A stretch of DNA of 9,516 bases from Erysipelotrichaceae bacterium. Its GTDB lineage: Bacteria > Bacillota_I > Bacilli_A > Erysipelotrichales > Coprobacillaceae. Of the stretch, positions 1 to 6,660 are shown one piece after another. Position numbers and translations under genes: made by a program. Positions within the stretch are counted from its first letter, which is position 1; every line of letters starts with the position of its first letter. The notes beneath the pieces are model-generated. The model searched no databases and was not told the DNA's origin. It worked only from the letters and a program-made list of their open reading frames with translations. Where the stretch lies: contig JAJQDJ010000316.1 of NCBI GenBank assembly GCA_021202205.1, positions 1 through 9,516 on the forward strand, given 5' to 3'.

Positions 1-866
1 CTATTAAGCCATTATCTTATGATAAATATGAAACAGCTGTAAATAAGTATTTATTATCTTTCTTTAATCAATATCCTATCGATAATTTAGATCAACAAAT
101 TGTGGAAGATTATCTTTATCATCAATTAGAACTTGGTTTATCACATAGTTCTGTTAAATTTCTTAAAACTATTATTAAATCCATATACACCTATGCTGAA
201 AGAACTTATCATCTTAATCATATAGATTTCTCTTGTATTAAGATTGATATAAAAAGAAAATCAAATGCTATAACACTAACTGATGAACAGGAAAACATTG
301 TTTTCAAGTATTCTTATGATCATCATAATGCATTAAGCGTTGCGATTCTATTGACTCTATATTCGGGATTAAAGTTTAGTGAAATATGTGCTTTACAGTA
401 TGGTGATATCCATTTGGATGAACAATATATAGATATTCATAAAATAGTACAAAGAAGTGTTAATAGGGATAATGATGTAACAAAGACGTTGTTACATACT
501 ATATACCTAACAGGAGCTAGCAAGAGACAAGTTGTTTTATCTGATTTTATGTGTGAATATATTAAAGATTTCATGGATGAATATGATGAAACAAAGTATT
601 TGTTGAATGGTACATATCGTTTACCAGATCAAAGAACTTATCAAAACAAGCTCAAACAGCTAGGCAATCAAAATGGTTTTGATGTGACATTTCTTATCTT
701 AAGAAATACATTCAAAGATAACTGTATAAAAAGCAATGTTGATATGAAGACGTTAATGAATATACTAGGAGTTACAAATATCGTTATAACAAGTTAAGAT
801 GAAACTCCTGATTATTTCAATAATCAAAGACAAATAGAAAAACTATTGCCTAAAATTAATGTTTAA
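1..866 (+). pseudogene. Degenerate tyrosine recombinase (phage integrase family), 5' end outside window
   Basis: The frame is open from base 3 and runs off the left edge, so the true start lies upstream; the GTG at 102 is internal. The first ~80 codons look like the helical SAM-like core-binding domain of phage integrases, and the rest like the catalytic domain. Catalytic positions are decayed: box I reads GLKFSE, with Lys (372-374) for the usual Arg; box II reads LILRNTF, with Leu (693-695) for the usual His but its Arg kept (702-704); the later LGH motif is LGVTN. A Lys is kept in ASKRQVVL. A TAA at 795-797 ends the protein one or two codons from where the catalytic Tyr should lie. The same frame then continues for 22 sensible codons (beginning DETPDYFNNQRQ) to a TAA at 864-866, as expected if the first stop is a nonsense mutation. 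It is probably inactive and a remnant of an integrated element. A divergent, non-catalytic relative is the alternative. Confidence 0.8.
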
Positions 867-871
867 TAATT

Positions 872-908
872 AATGGGATTACTCCAAGTAAGAGTAATCC
901 CATTTTTC
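872..908 (+). terminator. Rho-independent terminator after the integrase remnant
   Basis: A perfect 12-bp stem (ATGGGATTACTC at 873-884, GAGTAATCCCAT at 892-903) with a 7-base loop is followed by a T-rich run from 903. It lies six bases after the distal in-frame stop at 866 rather than after the premature stop, which supports 866 as the original gene end. Confidence 0.85.
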
Positions 909-975
909 TTCTAAATTATTTGTTATGTATTTATATTTTATTCTTTATATTCTTTTTTATTTAAATCACTTTATA

Positions 976-1040
976 TAAATAAAAAGGATATAATTTGAGA
1001 TTGCCATAACATTTATGACTGAATCTCTAAATTATATCTT
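976..1040 (-). terminator. Terminator of the tRNA-His transcript
   Basis: An inverted repeat (987-1002 with 1022-1038, one bulged base) forms a 16-bp AT-rich stem. Read on the minus strand it is followed by CCTTTTTATTT. Its loop contains a smaller hairpin (CATAA/TTATG). It begins nine bases beyond the 3' end of the tRNA, so it most likely ends that single-gene transcript. Confidence 0.65.
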
Positions 1041-1046
1041 ACCAAG

Positions 1047-1121
1047 GGCGGAGGATGAGAATCGAACTCACGAAATGCCGGAGCCACAATCCGGTGCGTT
1101 AACCACTTCGCCACCACCGCC
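1047..1121 (-). tRNA. tRNA-His (anticodon GTG)
   Basis: The minus strand folds as a cloverleaf. The anticodon stem is CCGGA/TCCGG and its loop TTGTGGC carries anticodon GTG (plus strand 1085-1087). The D stem is GCG/CGC with GTGGTTAA in the loop. The T arm is GTGAG-TTCGATT-CTCAT. The acceptor includes the extra 5' G (G-1) opposite C73 that marks histidine tRNAs, here encoded in the gene at 1121. CCA is not encoded (CTT follows). The acceptor stem has a U:U mismatch at pair 5:68, the only flaw in an otherwise regular fold. The gene has its own promoter and terminator and appears to be transcribed alone. Confidence 0.95.
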
Positions 1122-1138
1122 ATCTGTAGGCAAGAGTT

Positions 1139-1167
1139 ATTATATAAGATTTAATTATATTTGTAAA
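1139..1167 (-). promoter_or_regulatory. Sigma-70-type promoter for tRNA-His
   Basis: On the minus strand, TTTACA (1167-1162) and a perfect TATAAT (1144-1139) are separated by 17 bases. The expected transcription start is about ten bases before the tRNA 5' end. Both the match and the position are very good. Confidence 0.8.
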
Positions 1168-1310
1168 GCACTTTTTTTATTTTTTCAAGTCCTGTATCGT
1201 AAAATAAAAATGTAAGAAAAATGAAAAGTATGAGTAAAAGAAAACAAAAATACATCAATGAAAGAATCAGGCAAGTAAAAGAATTGATATTGATTTATAC
1301 AAAATTAGAT

Positions 1311-1344
1311 ATTAAAAAGGAGTTATTCATCAGGAATAACTCCT
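1311..1344 (-). terminator. Terminator of the NrdD-like small gene
   Basis: A perfect 11-bp stem (1318-1328 with 1334-1344, loop of 5) is followed on the minus strand by a run of five T. The stop codon of the small gene (1345-1343) overlaps the first bases of the stem. On the plus strand no T-run follows, so the terminator works mainly for minus-strand transcription. Confidence 0.8.
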
Positions 1345-1624
1345 ATATTTGATATTTTACACGGTCATTTTCTTCAGCTCTTTTGGCATCGTTAAAGCGA
1401 TCCAATGTTCCTACTAAATATCCTGTAATTCTTCTGATTCTTTCAAATTGTAAAGGGTTAAGATGATAATGCATATCTACATAATCACCATCAATGGTTA
1501 AAGTAAGCTGTGTTAATTGTTCATTAGGAAACTTATCATTAAGATAATCAATATAAGCTATTATTTCTTTATTATCCATTTCACCATTGATAACTTCTAC
1601 ATCAACATTATTTATTCTTTCCAC
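1343..1624 (-). CDS. Small NrdD-like protein: stand-alone C-terminal glycyl-radical-type segment of anaerobic ribonucleotide reductase
   Basis: The protein has 93 residues and starts with GTG at 1624-1622. The start is chosen because AGAGGTGA lies five bases upstream on the minus strand; a longer frame from an ATG at 1672 has no such site. Residues ~61-91 (ERIRRITGYLVGTLDRF, then NDAKRAEENDRVKY) closely resemble the C-terminus of class III NrdD, where the Gly of the R-[VI]-x-G-Y-L motif carries the radical; here that is Gly68. Residues 1-58 have a short acidic helical stretch and a strand-like LTLTIDGDYVDM segment. There are no cysteines, so the zinc site that precedes this motif in NrdD is missing, and there is no catalytic barrel. 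Small Bacillota proteins of this kind tend to be labelled anaerobic ribonucleotide reductase from this motif. The function is unknown to me. By analogy with GrcA (YfiD) of pyruvate formate-lyase, it could be a replacement radical domain or a regulator of NrdD. It is a single gene with its own terminator. Confidence 0.8.
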   Translation of the reverse strand: MERINNVDVEVINGEMDNKEIIAYIDYLNDKFPNEQLTQLTLTIDGDYVDMHYHLNPLQFERIRRITGYLVGTLDRFNDAKRAEENDRVKYQI

Positions 1625-1723
1625 GATGATCACCTCTATTGTCATTTTACGAATAATGATAACAAAAAACAAATGATATGATTCATTGCATATTGAAATG
1701 TGAGTGGAGGATTCTTTGTAATT

Positions 1724-1751
1724 TTGGAAAAGAAAAGAACAATTTTATAAA
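1724..1751 (+). promoter_or_regulatory. Possible promoter of the lipoprotein gene
   Basis: TTGGAA (1724-1729) and TATAAA (1746-1751) are spaced by 16 bases, 54 bases before the start codon. The boxes are reasonable but the surroundings are very AT-rich, so chance matches are likely. Confidence 0.4.
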
Positions 1752-1784
1752 ATATGGTAAAATATGGGTAAATATGGTAATATG
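1751..1784 (+). repeat. Three 10-bp direct repeats in the lipoprotein leader
   Basis: AATATGGTAA, AATATGGGTA and AATATGGTAA follow one another at 1751, 1761 and 1771, then TATG. The period of ten bases puts the copies on one face of the helix. They lie between the putative -10 box and the Shine-Dalgarno site (1791-1798). They could be an operator or a remnant of slippage. Confidence 0.6.
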
Positions 1785-1804
1785 AAACTAAGGGAGGATT
1801 TCGT

Positions 1805-2521
1805 ATGAAGAAAGTAATGAAATATTTAACGTTAATTGTTTTGTGCTTAAGCTTAACTGGTTGTATGAAATACAATATTAATATTACAGTTAATGCTGAT
1901 AAGACAATGGAAGCATCCATGGTGATAAAAGTACAAAACTCATTTTTAGAAGCTTATGGTTCTACAGCTGATGAATTCTTTGAAAGTATTGAAGAAGAAT
2001 AGGTATCAGATGAAGATTTGAGCGGCGCAACAATTAAACAATCAACAGAAACGATTGATGGGGAAGAATGGAGTTGTGTCACAATTTCAGGTTTAAGTTC
2101 TACTGAAGTTTCTACAGCTATTAGCGAAGAAGAAGTAGATGGTAAAGATTCACTTGTATTAACTATTCCTATGGATGATTTAACATCAGGAAGTAGTGCT
2201 GATGATTTGACTGCTTATGGTTATACTGTGTCACAGCTTAAAGCTTTAGGATTAGAAATGACAATTGCTGTAACAATGCCTAATACTGTAACAAGCAATG
2301 TTGGCGATGTAAGTGGGAATACTGTTACAATTGATTTGCTAGAATTAATGTATAGTGATTCAGCACCTGAAAATATTATTATTTCGTCTCCTGTATCTAG
2401 TGGCAGCAATATGACAATGATTATTGTTGGTGTTGTAGCTGTAGTTGCAGTTGCTGCTGGCGTTTATATTTTTATGAATAAGAAGAAAAATCCAGATGAT
2501 GATTTTGATATACAAGTTTAA
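1805..2521 (+). pseudogene. LppM-like membrane-anchored lipoprotein, interrupted by an amber codon
   Basis: The start ATG at 1805 follows GGGAGGA at 1792-1798. Residues 1-20 form a lipoprotein signal peptide (basic start, hydrophobic core, LTGC lipobox with Cys20). A LppM-type domain begins MKYNINITVNADKT, typical of small Gram-positive lipoproteins that also carry a C-terminal membrane segment. A TAG at 2000-2002 ends the protein after 65 residues. The same frame continues without another stop to TAA at 2519-2521 and encodes the rest of the extracellular domain, one hydrophobic helix (about MTMIIVGVVAVVAVAAGVYI) and a short KKK-rich cytoplasmic tail. The intact protein would have about 238 residues, with a lipid anchor at one end and a membrane helix at the other. 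The codon before the break is one of three GAA, so TAG may derive from GAG, AAG or CAG. A restart at TTG 2018 is conceivable but has no good ribosome site. The biological role is unknown; a sequencing error is possible. Confidence 0.75.
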
Positions 2522-2525
2522 ACTT

Positions 2526-2555
2526 AAATGGGATGTTAACTATCCCATTTTATAT
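2526..2555. terminator. Terminator hairpin between the lipoprotein gene and the dap operon
   Basis: AAATGGGAT (2526-2534) pairs perfectly with ATCCCATTT (2542-2550) across a 7-base loop, followed by TTTATATT on the plus strand. It sits directly after the lipoprotein stop at 2521. It may also serve the putative small gene ending at 2550 on the minus strand, though the T-tail there is weaker. Confidence 0.7.
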
Positions 2556-2654
2556 TGTCGGTAGAACATTACCATAATAATATATAATCATGATCATAAG
2601 TGTAATCAATAATATGAATAGACAGGAATTGACTCTTTTAAACATATATTTCAT
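2550..2654 (-). CDS. Possible 34-residue hydrophobic peptide
   Basis: On the minus strand an ATG at 2654 opens a frame starting MKYMFKRVNSCLFILLITL and ending in GNVLPTI, stop at 2550. It has a basic N-terminus and one membrane helix of about 17 residues (roughly residues 11-27), the shape of a small single-span membrane peptide. GGTGAT lies a few bases upstream as a fair ribosome site, and a perfect TATAAT (2675-2670) lies 15 bases before the ATG, but that would leave almost no leader and no convincing -35 box is seen. The stop codon abuts the terminator hairpin. I recognise no family. The frame could be chance in AT-rich DNA. Confidence 0.3.
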   Translation of the reverse strand: MKYMFKRVNSCLFILLITLMIMIIYYYGNVLPTI

Positions 2655-2692
2655 GGATATCACCATTGTATTATATGCGATTTCTACTAATT

Positions 2693-2718
2693 AAACACTG
2701 GTTTTTGTACCAGTGTTT
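2693..2718. repeat. Inverted repeat upstream of dapF
   Basis: AAACACTGGT (2693-2702) and ACCAGTGTTT (2709-2718) form a perfect 10-bp hairpin with a 6-base loop, about 73 bases before the dapF start and 20 bases before its putative -35 box. No clear T-run follows on either strand. It could be an operator, an attenuator-like hairpin or a weak terminator of upstream read-through. Confidence 0.5.
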
Positions 2719-2737
2719 ATATTATTTGTATTTTTGC

Positions 2738-2766
2738 TTTTCAATATCTTAAAAAAATGTTAAACT
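2738..2766 (+). promoter_or_regulatory. Probable promoter of the dap operon
   Basis: TTTTCA (2738-2743) and TAAACT (2761-2766) are spaced by 17 bases, with TG one base before the -10 box (extended -10). The predicted start near 2773 leaves a short leader of about 18 bases before the dapF ATG. No lysine riboswitch fold is visible in the upstream gap. Confidence 0.45.
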
Positions 2767-2790
2767 ATTTTCATGCAATGGGGTGGTAGT

Positions 2791-3633
2791 ATGCTTAAAT
2801 TCACAAAAATGGAAGGCATTGGTAATGACTATATTTATTTTGATGGAATTAATCAAAGTATTCCAATGAATGAAACATTTATAAAAAATATTAGTGATCG
2901 TCATTTTGGCATAGGTAGTGATGGAATGATTGTTATATTAGAAAGTGATAGTTGTGATTTTAAGATGCGTATGTTCAACATGGATGGTAGTGAAGGATCG
3001 ATGTGTGGTAATGGGATACGGTGCTTTAGTAAGTTTGTATATGATCATCAATTAACAGATAAAACACATCTTATGATTGAAACCAAAGCAGGTGTTAAGG
3101 AAGTATGGTTGGATGTTAAAGATGGTCATGTTCATAAAGTGAAAGTGGATATGGGAGAACCTATTATTCAAACAAAAGATATTCCATGTTTGTTTCATAA
3201 AGAAACTATGATTCATGAACCAGTTGAAATTAATCAACAAATCTATTATTTAACTGCAATTTCGATGGGGAATCCTCATGTTGTGATGTTTGTTGATGAT
3301 TTGGATTTTGATATTGCACGTATTGGTCCAATGTTTGAAAAACATCCGATGTTTCCTGAATCTGTCAATACTGAATGGGTTGATGTCATTGATCGTGGAC
3401 ATGTGAAAATGAGAGTATGGGAAAGAGGTAGTGGTGAAACAATGGCGTGTGGAACAGGTGCATGTGCTGTGATGTATGCTTGTTATTTAAATGATTTATG
3501 TGATGAAAAAGTAAAGGTAGATTTATTGGGTGGAAGCTTAGATATTTGTTTTGAAGATGGACATATTTATATGCAGGGCAAAGCTCGTACAACTTTTGAA
3601 GGAATAATGAATGAGGAGGATTATATATGTTAG
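2791..3633 (+). CDS. dapF: Diaminopimelate epimerase
   Basis: The cytoplasmic enzyme converts LL-diaminopimelate to meso-diaminopimelate, the peptidoglycan cross-linker and lysine precursor. The ATG at 2791 is chosen because GGGGTGG lies at 2780-2786 and the family start (LKFTKMEGIGNDY) follows at once; an ATG at 2773 has no ribosome site. The protein has 280 residues, normal for the family. The two catalytic cysteines are present: Cys72 in GSMCGNGIRC and Cys220 in MACGTGAC. Substrate-binding motifs GIGND (9-13), GIGSDG (40-45), GNPHVV (160-165), NTE (193-195) and ERGSGET (211-217) are intact. It is the first gene of the operon, and its last seven bases overlap the next gene, which implies translational coupling. 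Confidence 0.97.
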   Translation: MLKFTKMEGIGNDYIYFDGINQSIPMNETFIKNISDRHFGIGSDGMIVILESDSCDFKMRMFNMDGSEGSMCGNGIRCFSKFVYDHQLTDKTHLMIETKAGVKEVWLDVKDGHVHKVKVDMGEPIIQTKDIPCLFHKETMIHEPVEINQQIYYLTAISMGNPHVVMFVDDLDFDIARIGPMFEKHPMFPESVNTEWVDVIDRGHVKMRVWERGSGETMACGTGACAVMYACYLNDLCDEKVKVDLLGGSLDICFEDGHIYMQGKARTTFEGIMNEEDYIC

Positions 3634-4331
3634 CTAGTGCAGAAGAGATTATTCAATATATTGGTGATGCAAAAAAACAAACACCAGTAAAAGTTTATGT
3701 AAAAGGTTATGATTTACCTGATAGTGATGATTTTCATGTTTTTGGTAGTGATAAAAGTAAGGTGTTGATTGGTGATTTAGAATTGATTAATCAGTATCTA
3801 GAGGATAATAAAGATAAAATTGTTGATTCTTATATGGAACAGACTTGTCGTAATAGTGCTATTCCTATGCTTGATATGAGTAATATCAATGCAAGAATTG
3901 AACCAGGTGCTATTATTCGTAATCATGTTGAGATTGGTGATAATGCAGTTATTATGATGGGTGCTGTTATCAACATTGGTGCTAAAATTGGAGAAGGAAC
4001 AATGATTGATATGGGAGCTGTTTTAGGCGGACGTGCCACTGTTGGTAAACATTGTCATGTAGGTGCTAATGCCGTGCTTGCTGGTGTTATTGAACCACCT
4101 AGTGCCTCTCCAGTAGTTTTAGAGGATGATGTGCTTATTGGTGCTAATGCAGTTGTTGTTGAAGGTGTGCATATTGGTAAGGGAGCTGTCGTTGGTGCAG
4201 GTAGTATTGTTTTAAGTGATGTTCCTGCAGGTGCAGTTGTTGCAGGTAATCCAGCACGTATTATAAAGGAACAAAAAACTAAGGGTACTGAAGAAAAAAC
4301 TCAGCTCATGGATGATTTAAGAAAAATTTAG
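3627..4331 (+). CDS. dapH: Tetrahydrodipicolinate N-acetyltransferase
   Basis: It transfers acetyl from acetyl-CoA to tetrahydrodipicolinate, giving N-acetyl-2-amino-6-oxopimelate, the first step of the acetylase branch. The 234 residues match the DapH length. Residues 1-~80 are the helical DapH N-terminal domain (AEEIIQYIGDAKKQTPVKVY). Residues ~85-215 are hexapeptide repeats of a left-handed beta-helix (IEPGAIIRNHVEIGDNAVI, IGAKIGEGT, VGKHCHVGANAVLAG, VHIGKGAVVGAGSIV, then AGNPARII), typical of trimeric acyltransferases. The EPPSASPVVLEDD loop (156-168) is characteristic of the N-acetyl form. The start ATG lies seven bases after GAGGAGG (3613-3619), inside the end of dapF. The choice of acetyl over succinyl donor is supported by the deacetylase next door. 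Confidence 0.95.
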   Translation: MLASAEEIIQYIGDAKKQTPVKVYVKGYDLPDSDDFHVFGSDKSKVLIGDLELINQYLEDNKDKIVDSYMEQTCRNSAIPMLDMSNINARIEPGAIIRNHVEIGDNAVIMMGAVINIGAKIGEGTMIDMGAVLGGRATVGKHCHVGANAVLAGVIEPPSASPVVLEDDVLIGANAVVVEGVHIGKGAVVGAGSIVLSDVPAGAVVAGNPARIIKEQKTKGTEEKTQLMDDLRKI

Positions 4332-4335
4332 ATTT

Positions 4336-5454
4336 ATGGAACAATTAAAAAAATGGCGCAGGGATCTTCATCAGATTCCTGAACTGGGACTATCTGAATA
4401 TCAAACTGCAGCATATTTACGAAGCGAACTTGAAAAAATGGGTTATCGATGGAAAAGTATCATTGATACAGGTACTATTGTATTTATCGATCATGGAAAA
4501 GCATCAACATTAGCTTTTCGTAGTGATATAGATGCTTTACCAATAAACGAACAAAATGATGTTGATTATAAATCAAAAAATAAAGGTTGTATGCATGCAT
4601 GTGGCCATGATGGACATATGAGTGCCTTACTTGGTTTTGCCAAAAGATTGACTGAAATTGATTATGATTTTGCATATAATATATTATTGATTTTTCAACC
4701 AGCTGAAGAATCACCTGGAGCAGCTCGACTTGTTGTGGAATCAGGTCTTTTTGATCAATATCATGTGAAGGCAATATTTGGGATGCATCTTATGCCGATG
4801 ATAGATGAAGGTGTGATTGCTTGTAAAAGTGGGCCACTCATGGCTATGTGTGGGGAATTAGATGTTACGATTGAAGGTAAAGGTTCTCATGCTGGATTGC
4901 CTCAAGATGGTATCGATAGTATTATGATTTCTAGTGATGCTATTCATCAGTATCAAACAATGATTGCTAGACGTATTTCACGATTTTCTCCAGCCACTTT
5001 AAATATTGGTAAAGTTGTTGGGGGGACAGCACGTAACAGTGTCGCTAGTACGACAAAATTAGAAGGTACTTTACGTTGCTATGATGAGAAACTGTTTTAT
5101 AAAATGCTGGGTTATTTAGGTGATATTCATGACGGCTTACAAAAAGCCTATGGATGTCATATAACGTGGACTTGTCCACCTTTATATCCACCTGTTATTA
5201 ATGATATGCATTTATATCAGCAGTTTTCATCTATTGTTGAAGATAACTATAGAGAATTAAATGAACCATTAATGTTAGCAGAAGATTTTGCTTACTATCA
5301 AAAAGCAATACCTGGTATATTCTTTTTTCTAGGTACAAAATGTGATGATTACGAAAGTAGTTTACATACAGAAACATTTAATTTCCATGAAGAAGTTTTA
5401 GAAAAGGCTGTTCATATGTATGAACTATTAGCCAAAAATATAAAGGGGGTTTAA
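4336..5454 (+). CDS. dapL: N-acetyldiaminopimelate deacetylase (M20 metallopeptidase family)
   Basis: It removes acetate from N-acetyl-LL-diaminopimelate to give LL-diaminopimelate, the substrate of DapF. The 372 residues are a full M20D amidohydrolase. Metal and catalytic residues are visible: Cys89 and His91 in MHACGHDGHMSALLG, the acidic pair Glu124-Glu125 in FQPAEESPGAA, His151 in FGMHLMP, and a C-terminal SLHTETFNF histidine. SDIDALPI (63-70) is the conserved N-terminal metal-site strand. The inserted dimerisation domain (about 165-290, with KGSHAGLPQDGIDS) is complete. By sequence alone it could be a hippurate or indole-acetyl amino acid hydrolase; the operon settles the substrate. It starts four bases after the dapH stop with no strong ribosome site, so translation is probably coupled. 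The symbol follows the B. subtilis usage (formerly ykuR), not the DapL aminotransferase of plants and Chlamydia. Confidence 0.92.
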   Translation: MEQLKKWRRDLHQIPELGLSEYQTAAYLRSELEKMGYRWKSIIDTGTIVFIDHGKASTLAFRSDIDALPINEQNDVDYKSKNKGCMHACGHDGHMSALLGFAKRLTEIDYDFAYNILLIFQPAEESPGAARLVVESGLFDQYHVKAIFGMHLMPMIDEGVIACKSGPLMAMCGELDVTIEGKGSHAGLPQDGIDSIMISSDAIHQYQTMIARRISRFSPATLNIGKVVGGTARNSVASTTKLEGTLRCYDEKLFYKMLGYLGDIHDGLQKAYGCHITWTCPPLYPPVINDMHLYQQFSSIVEDNYRELNEPLMLAEDFAYYQKAIPGIFFFLGTKCDDYESSLHTETFNFHEEVLEKAVHMYELLAKNIKGV

Positions 5455-5457
5455 ATT

Positions 5458-6642
5458 ATGGAATTATATGAAAGAGGGGAAAAAGCCTATATTAAAGCAT
5501 ATGGGCGTTATGATACAATTTTAGAAAAAGGTGAAGGTGTTTATGTATATGATACCAATGGTCATAAATATTTAGATTTTTATGCTGGTATTGGGGTTAA
5601 TTCATTCGGACATTGTTATCCAAAATATATAAAAAAACTAGACAAACAATTGCATACATTAAATCATGTTTCCAATTACTTTTATACACCTGTCGGTATT
5701 GAGGCTGCTGAAGCAGTTGTGGAAGCTACGACATTAGATGCAGTATTTTTCTGTAACTCAGGGGCAGAAGCAACTGAAGGTGCTTTAAAGTTGGCACGTA
5801 AGTATTATTATTTAAAGCATGGGAAAGCTGACAGTGAAATTATATCATTTTATTCTTCGTTCCATGGCCGTTCTACAGGGTCTGTTAAATTAACAGGAAA
5901 TGTTCATTATCAGGAGGCTTTTGGGCCTTTGATTGATGGTGTTAAATATGCAATGCTCAATGATTTGGATAGTGTCAAAACACTTATTAATGATAAAACC
6001 GCAGCTATTATCGTAGAACCAGTTCAAGGTGAAGGAGGTGTTAATCCTTGTGAGAAGGAATTTTTACAAGGTTTAAGAAAATTATGTGATGATCATGATA
6101 TTGTATTGATTCTTGATGAAGTACAATGTGGTATGGGCCGTACTGGAACAATGATGACTTATTTCCAATATGATATTATGCCAGATATTGTTTGTCTTGC
6201 TAAAGGTTTAGGCTGTGGGGTGCCAGTAGGAGCCTTTGTGGCTAATGATAAAGTTGCTAAAGCTATGACTCCAGGTGATCATGGCAGTACTTATGGTGGT
6301 AATCCATTTGTATGTGCTGCTGTTAAAACAGTATTTGAAATCTTAGATGAAGAAGATATGCTTACACATGTGCAACAAATTTCTAAGTATCTTATTGAAA
6401 AATTAGATGAAGTTACAAACGAATTTGATTGTGTTGAAGGTCATCGAGGTCTTGGACTTATGCAAGGTTTAATTATCAATGGTAGTGCTAAACCAATTGT
6501 TAAAGGTTTGCTAGATGAAGGAGTCATTGTCGTAACAGCAGGAGAAAATGTTGTAAGAATGTTACCTCCATTTATTATCAATGAAGATAATGTTGATGAA
6601 TTTATAGATAAATTAAAAAAAGTTTTAAAAAGTATAAAATAA
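5458..6642 (+). CDS. Class III PLP aminotransferase, probable N-acetyl-LL-diaminopimelate aminotransferase (ArgD/DapC-like)
   Basis: It is a 394-residue pyridoxal-phosphate enzyme of the acetylornithine aminotransferase family. The cofactor Lys is Lys249 in IVCLAKGLGCGVPVGAF; Asp220 in LILDEVQCGMGRTG contacts the pyridine ring; NSGAEATEGALKLAR (100-114) and FHGRSTGS (135-142) form the phosphate and substrate pocket; STYGGNPFVCAA (277-288) is the conserved loop from the partner subunit. By sequence it would be called ArgD, but no arginine gene is near. Its place three bases after the deacetylase indicates the glutamate-dependent amination of N-acetyl-2-amino-6-oxopimelate. ArgD-type enzymes are known to work on both substrates, so a dual role is possible. 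The site AAAGGGGG (5442-5449) lies in the end of the upstream gene. It is the last gene of the operon, followed by a terminator. Confidence 0.9.
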   Translation: MELYERGEKAYIKAYGRYDTILEKGEGVYVYDTNGHKYLDFYAGIGVNSFGHCYPKYIKKLDKQLHTLNHVSNYFYTPVGIEAAEAVVEATTLDAVFFCNSGAEATEGALKLARKYYYLKHGKADSEIISFYSSFHGRSTGSVKLTGNVHYQEAFGPLIDGVKYAMLNDLDSVKTLINDKTAAIIVEPVQGEGGVNPCEKEFLQGLRKLCDDHDIVLILDEVQCGMGRTGTMMTYFQYDIMPDIVCLAKGLGCGVPVGAFVANDKVAKAMTPGDHGSTYGGNPFVCAAVKTVFEILDEEDMLTHVQQISKYLIEKLDEVTNEFDCVEGHRGLGLMQGLIINGSAKPIVKGLLDEGVIVVTAGENVVRMLPPFIINEDNVDEFIDKLKKVLKSIK

Positions 6643-6660
6643 AAAAGTATTTCATTAGTA

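Noticed and set aside
1015..1215. Plus-strand open frame across the tRNA region
   Set aside because: It is antisense to tRNA-His and its promoter; the translation is an accident of the tRNA sequence.
1221..1352. 43-codon plus-strand frame rich in Lys/Arg
   Set aside because: It has no proper ribosome site, and its end runs through the terminator hairpin and stop codon of the opposite gene. Base composition alone explains the Lys-rich content.
1642..1920. Hydrophobic minus-strand frame of 92 codons
   Set aside because: It is antisense to the lipoprotein signal peptide and leader and has no ribosome site. The hydrophobicity comes from AT-rich complement.
2018..2521. Independent gene starting at TTG 2018
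   Set aside because: It is in the same frame as the lipoprotein start, separated by only one stop codon, and has no Shine-Dalgarno site or signal peptide. It is the second half of one broken gene.
2556..2790. Lysine riboswitch before the dap operon
   Set aside because: The gap lacks the conserved GC-containing junction motifs and is too AT-rich; the predicted leader is only about 18 bases.
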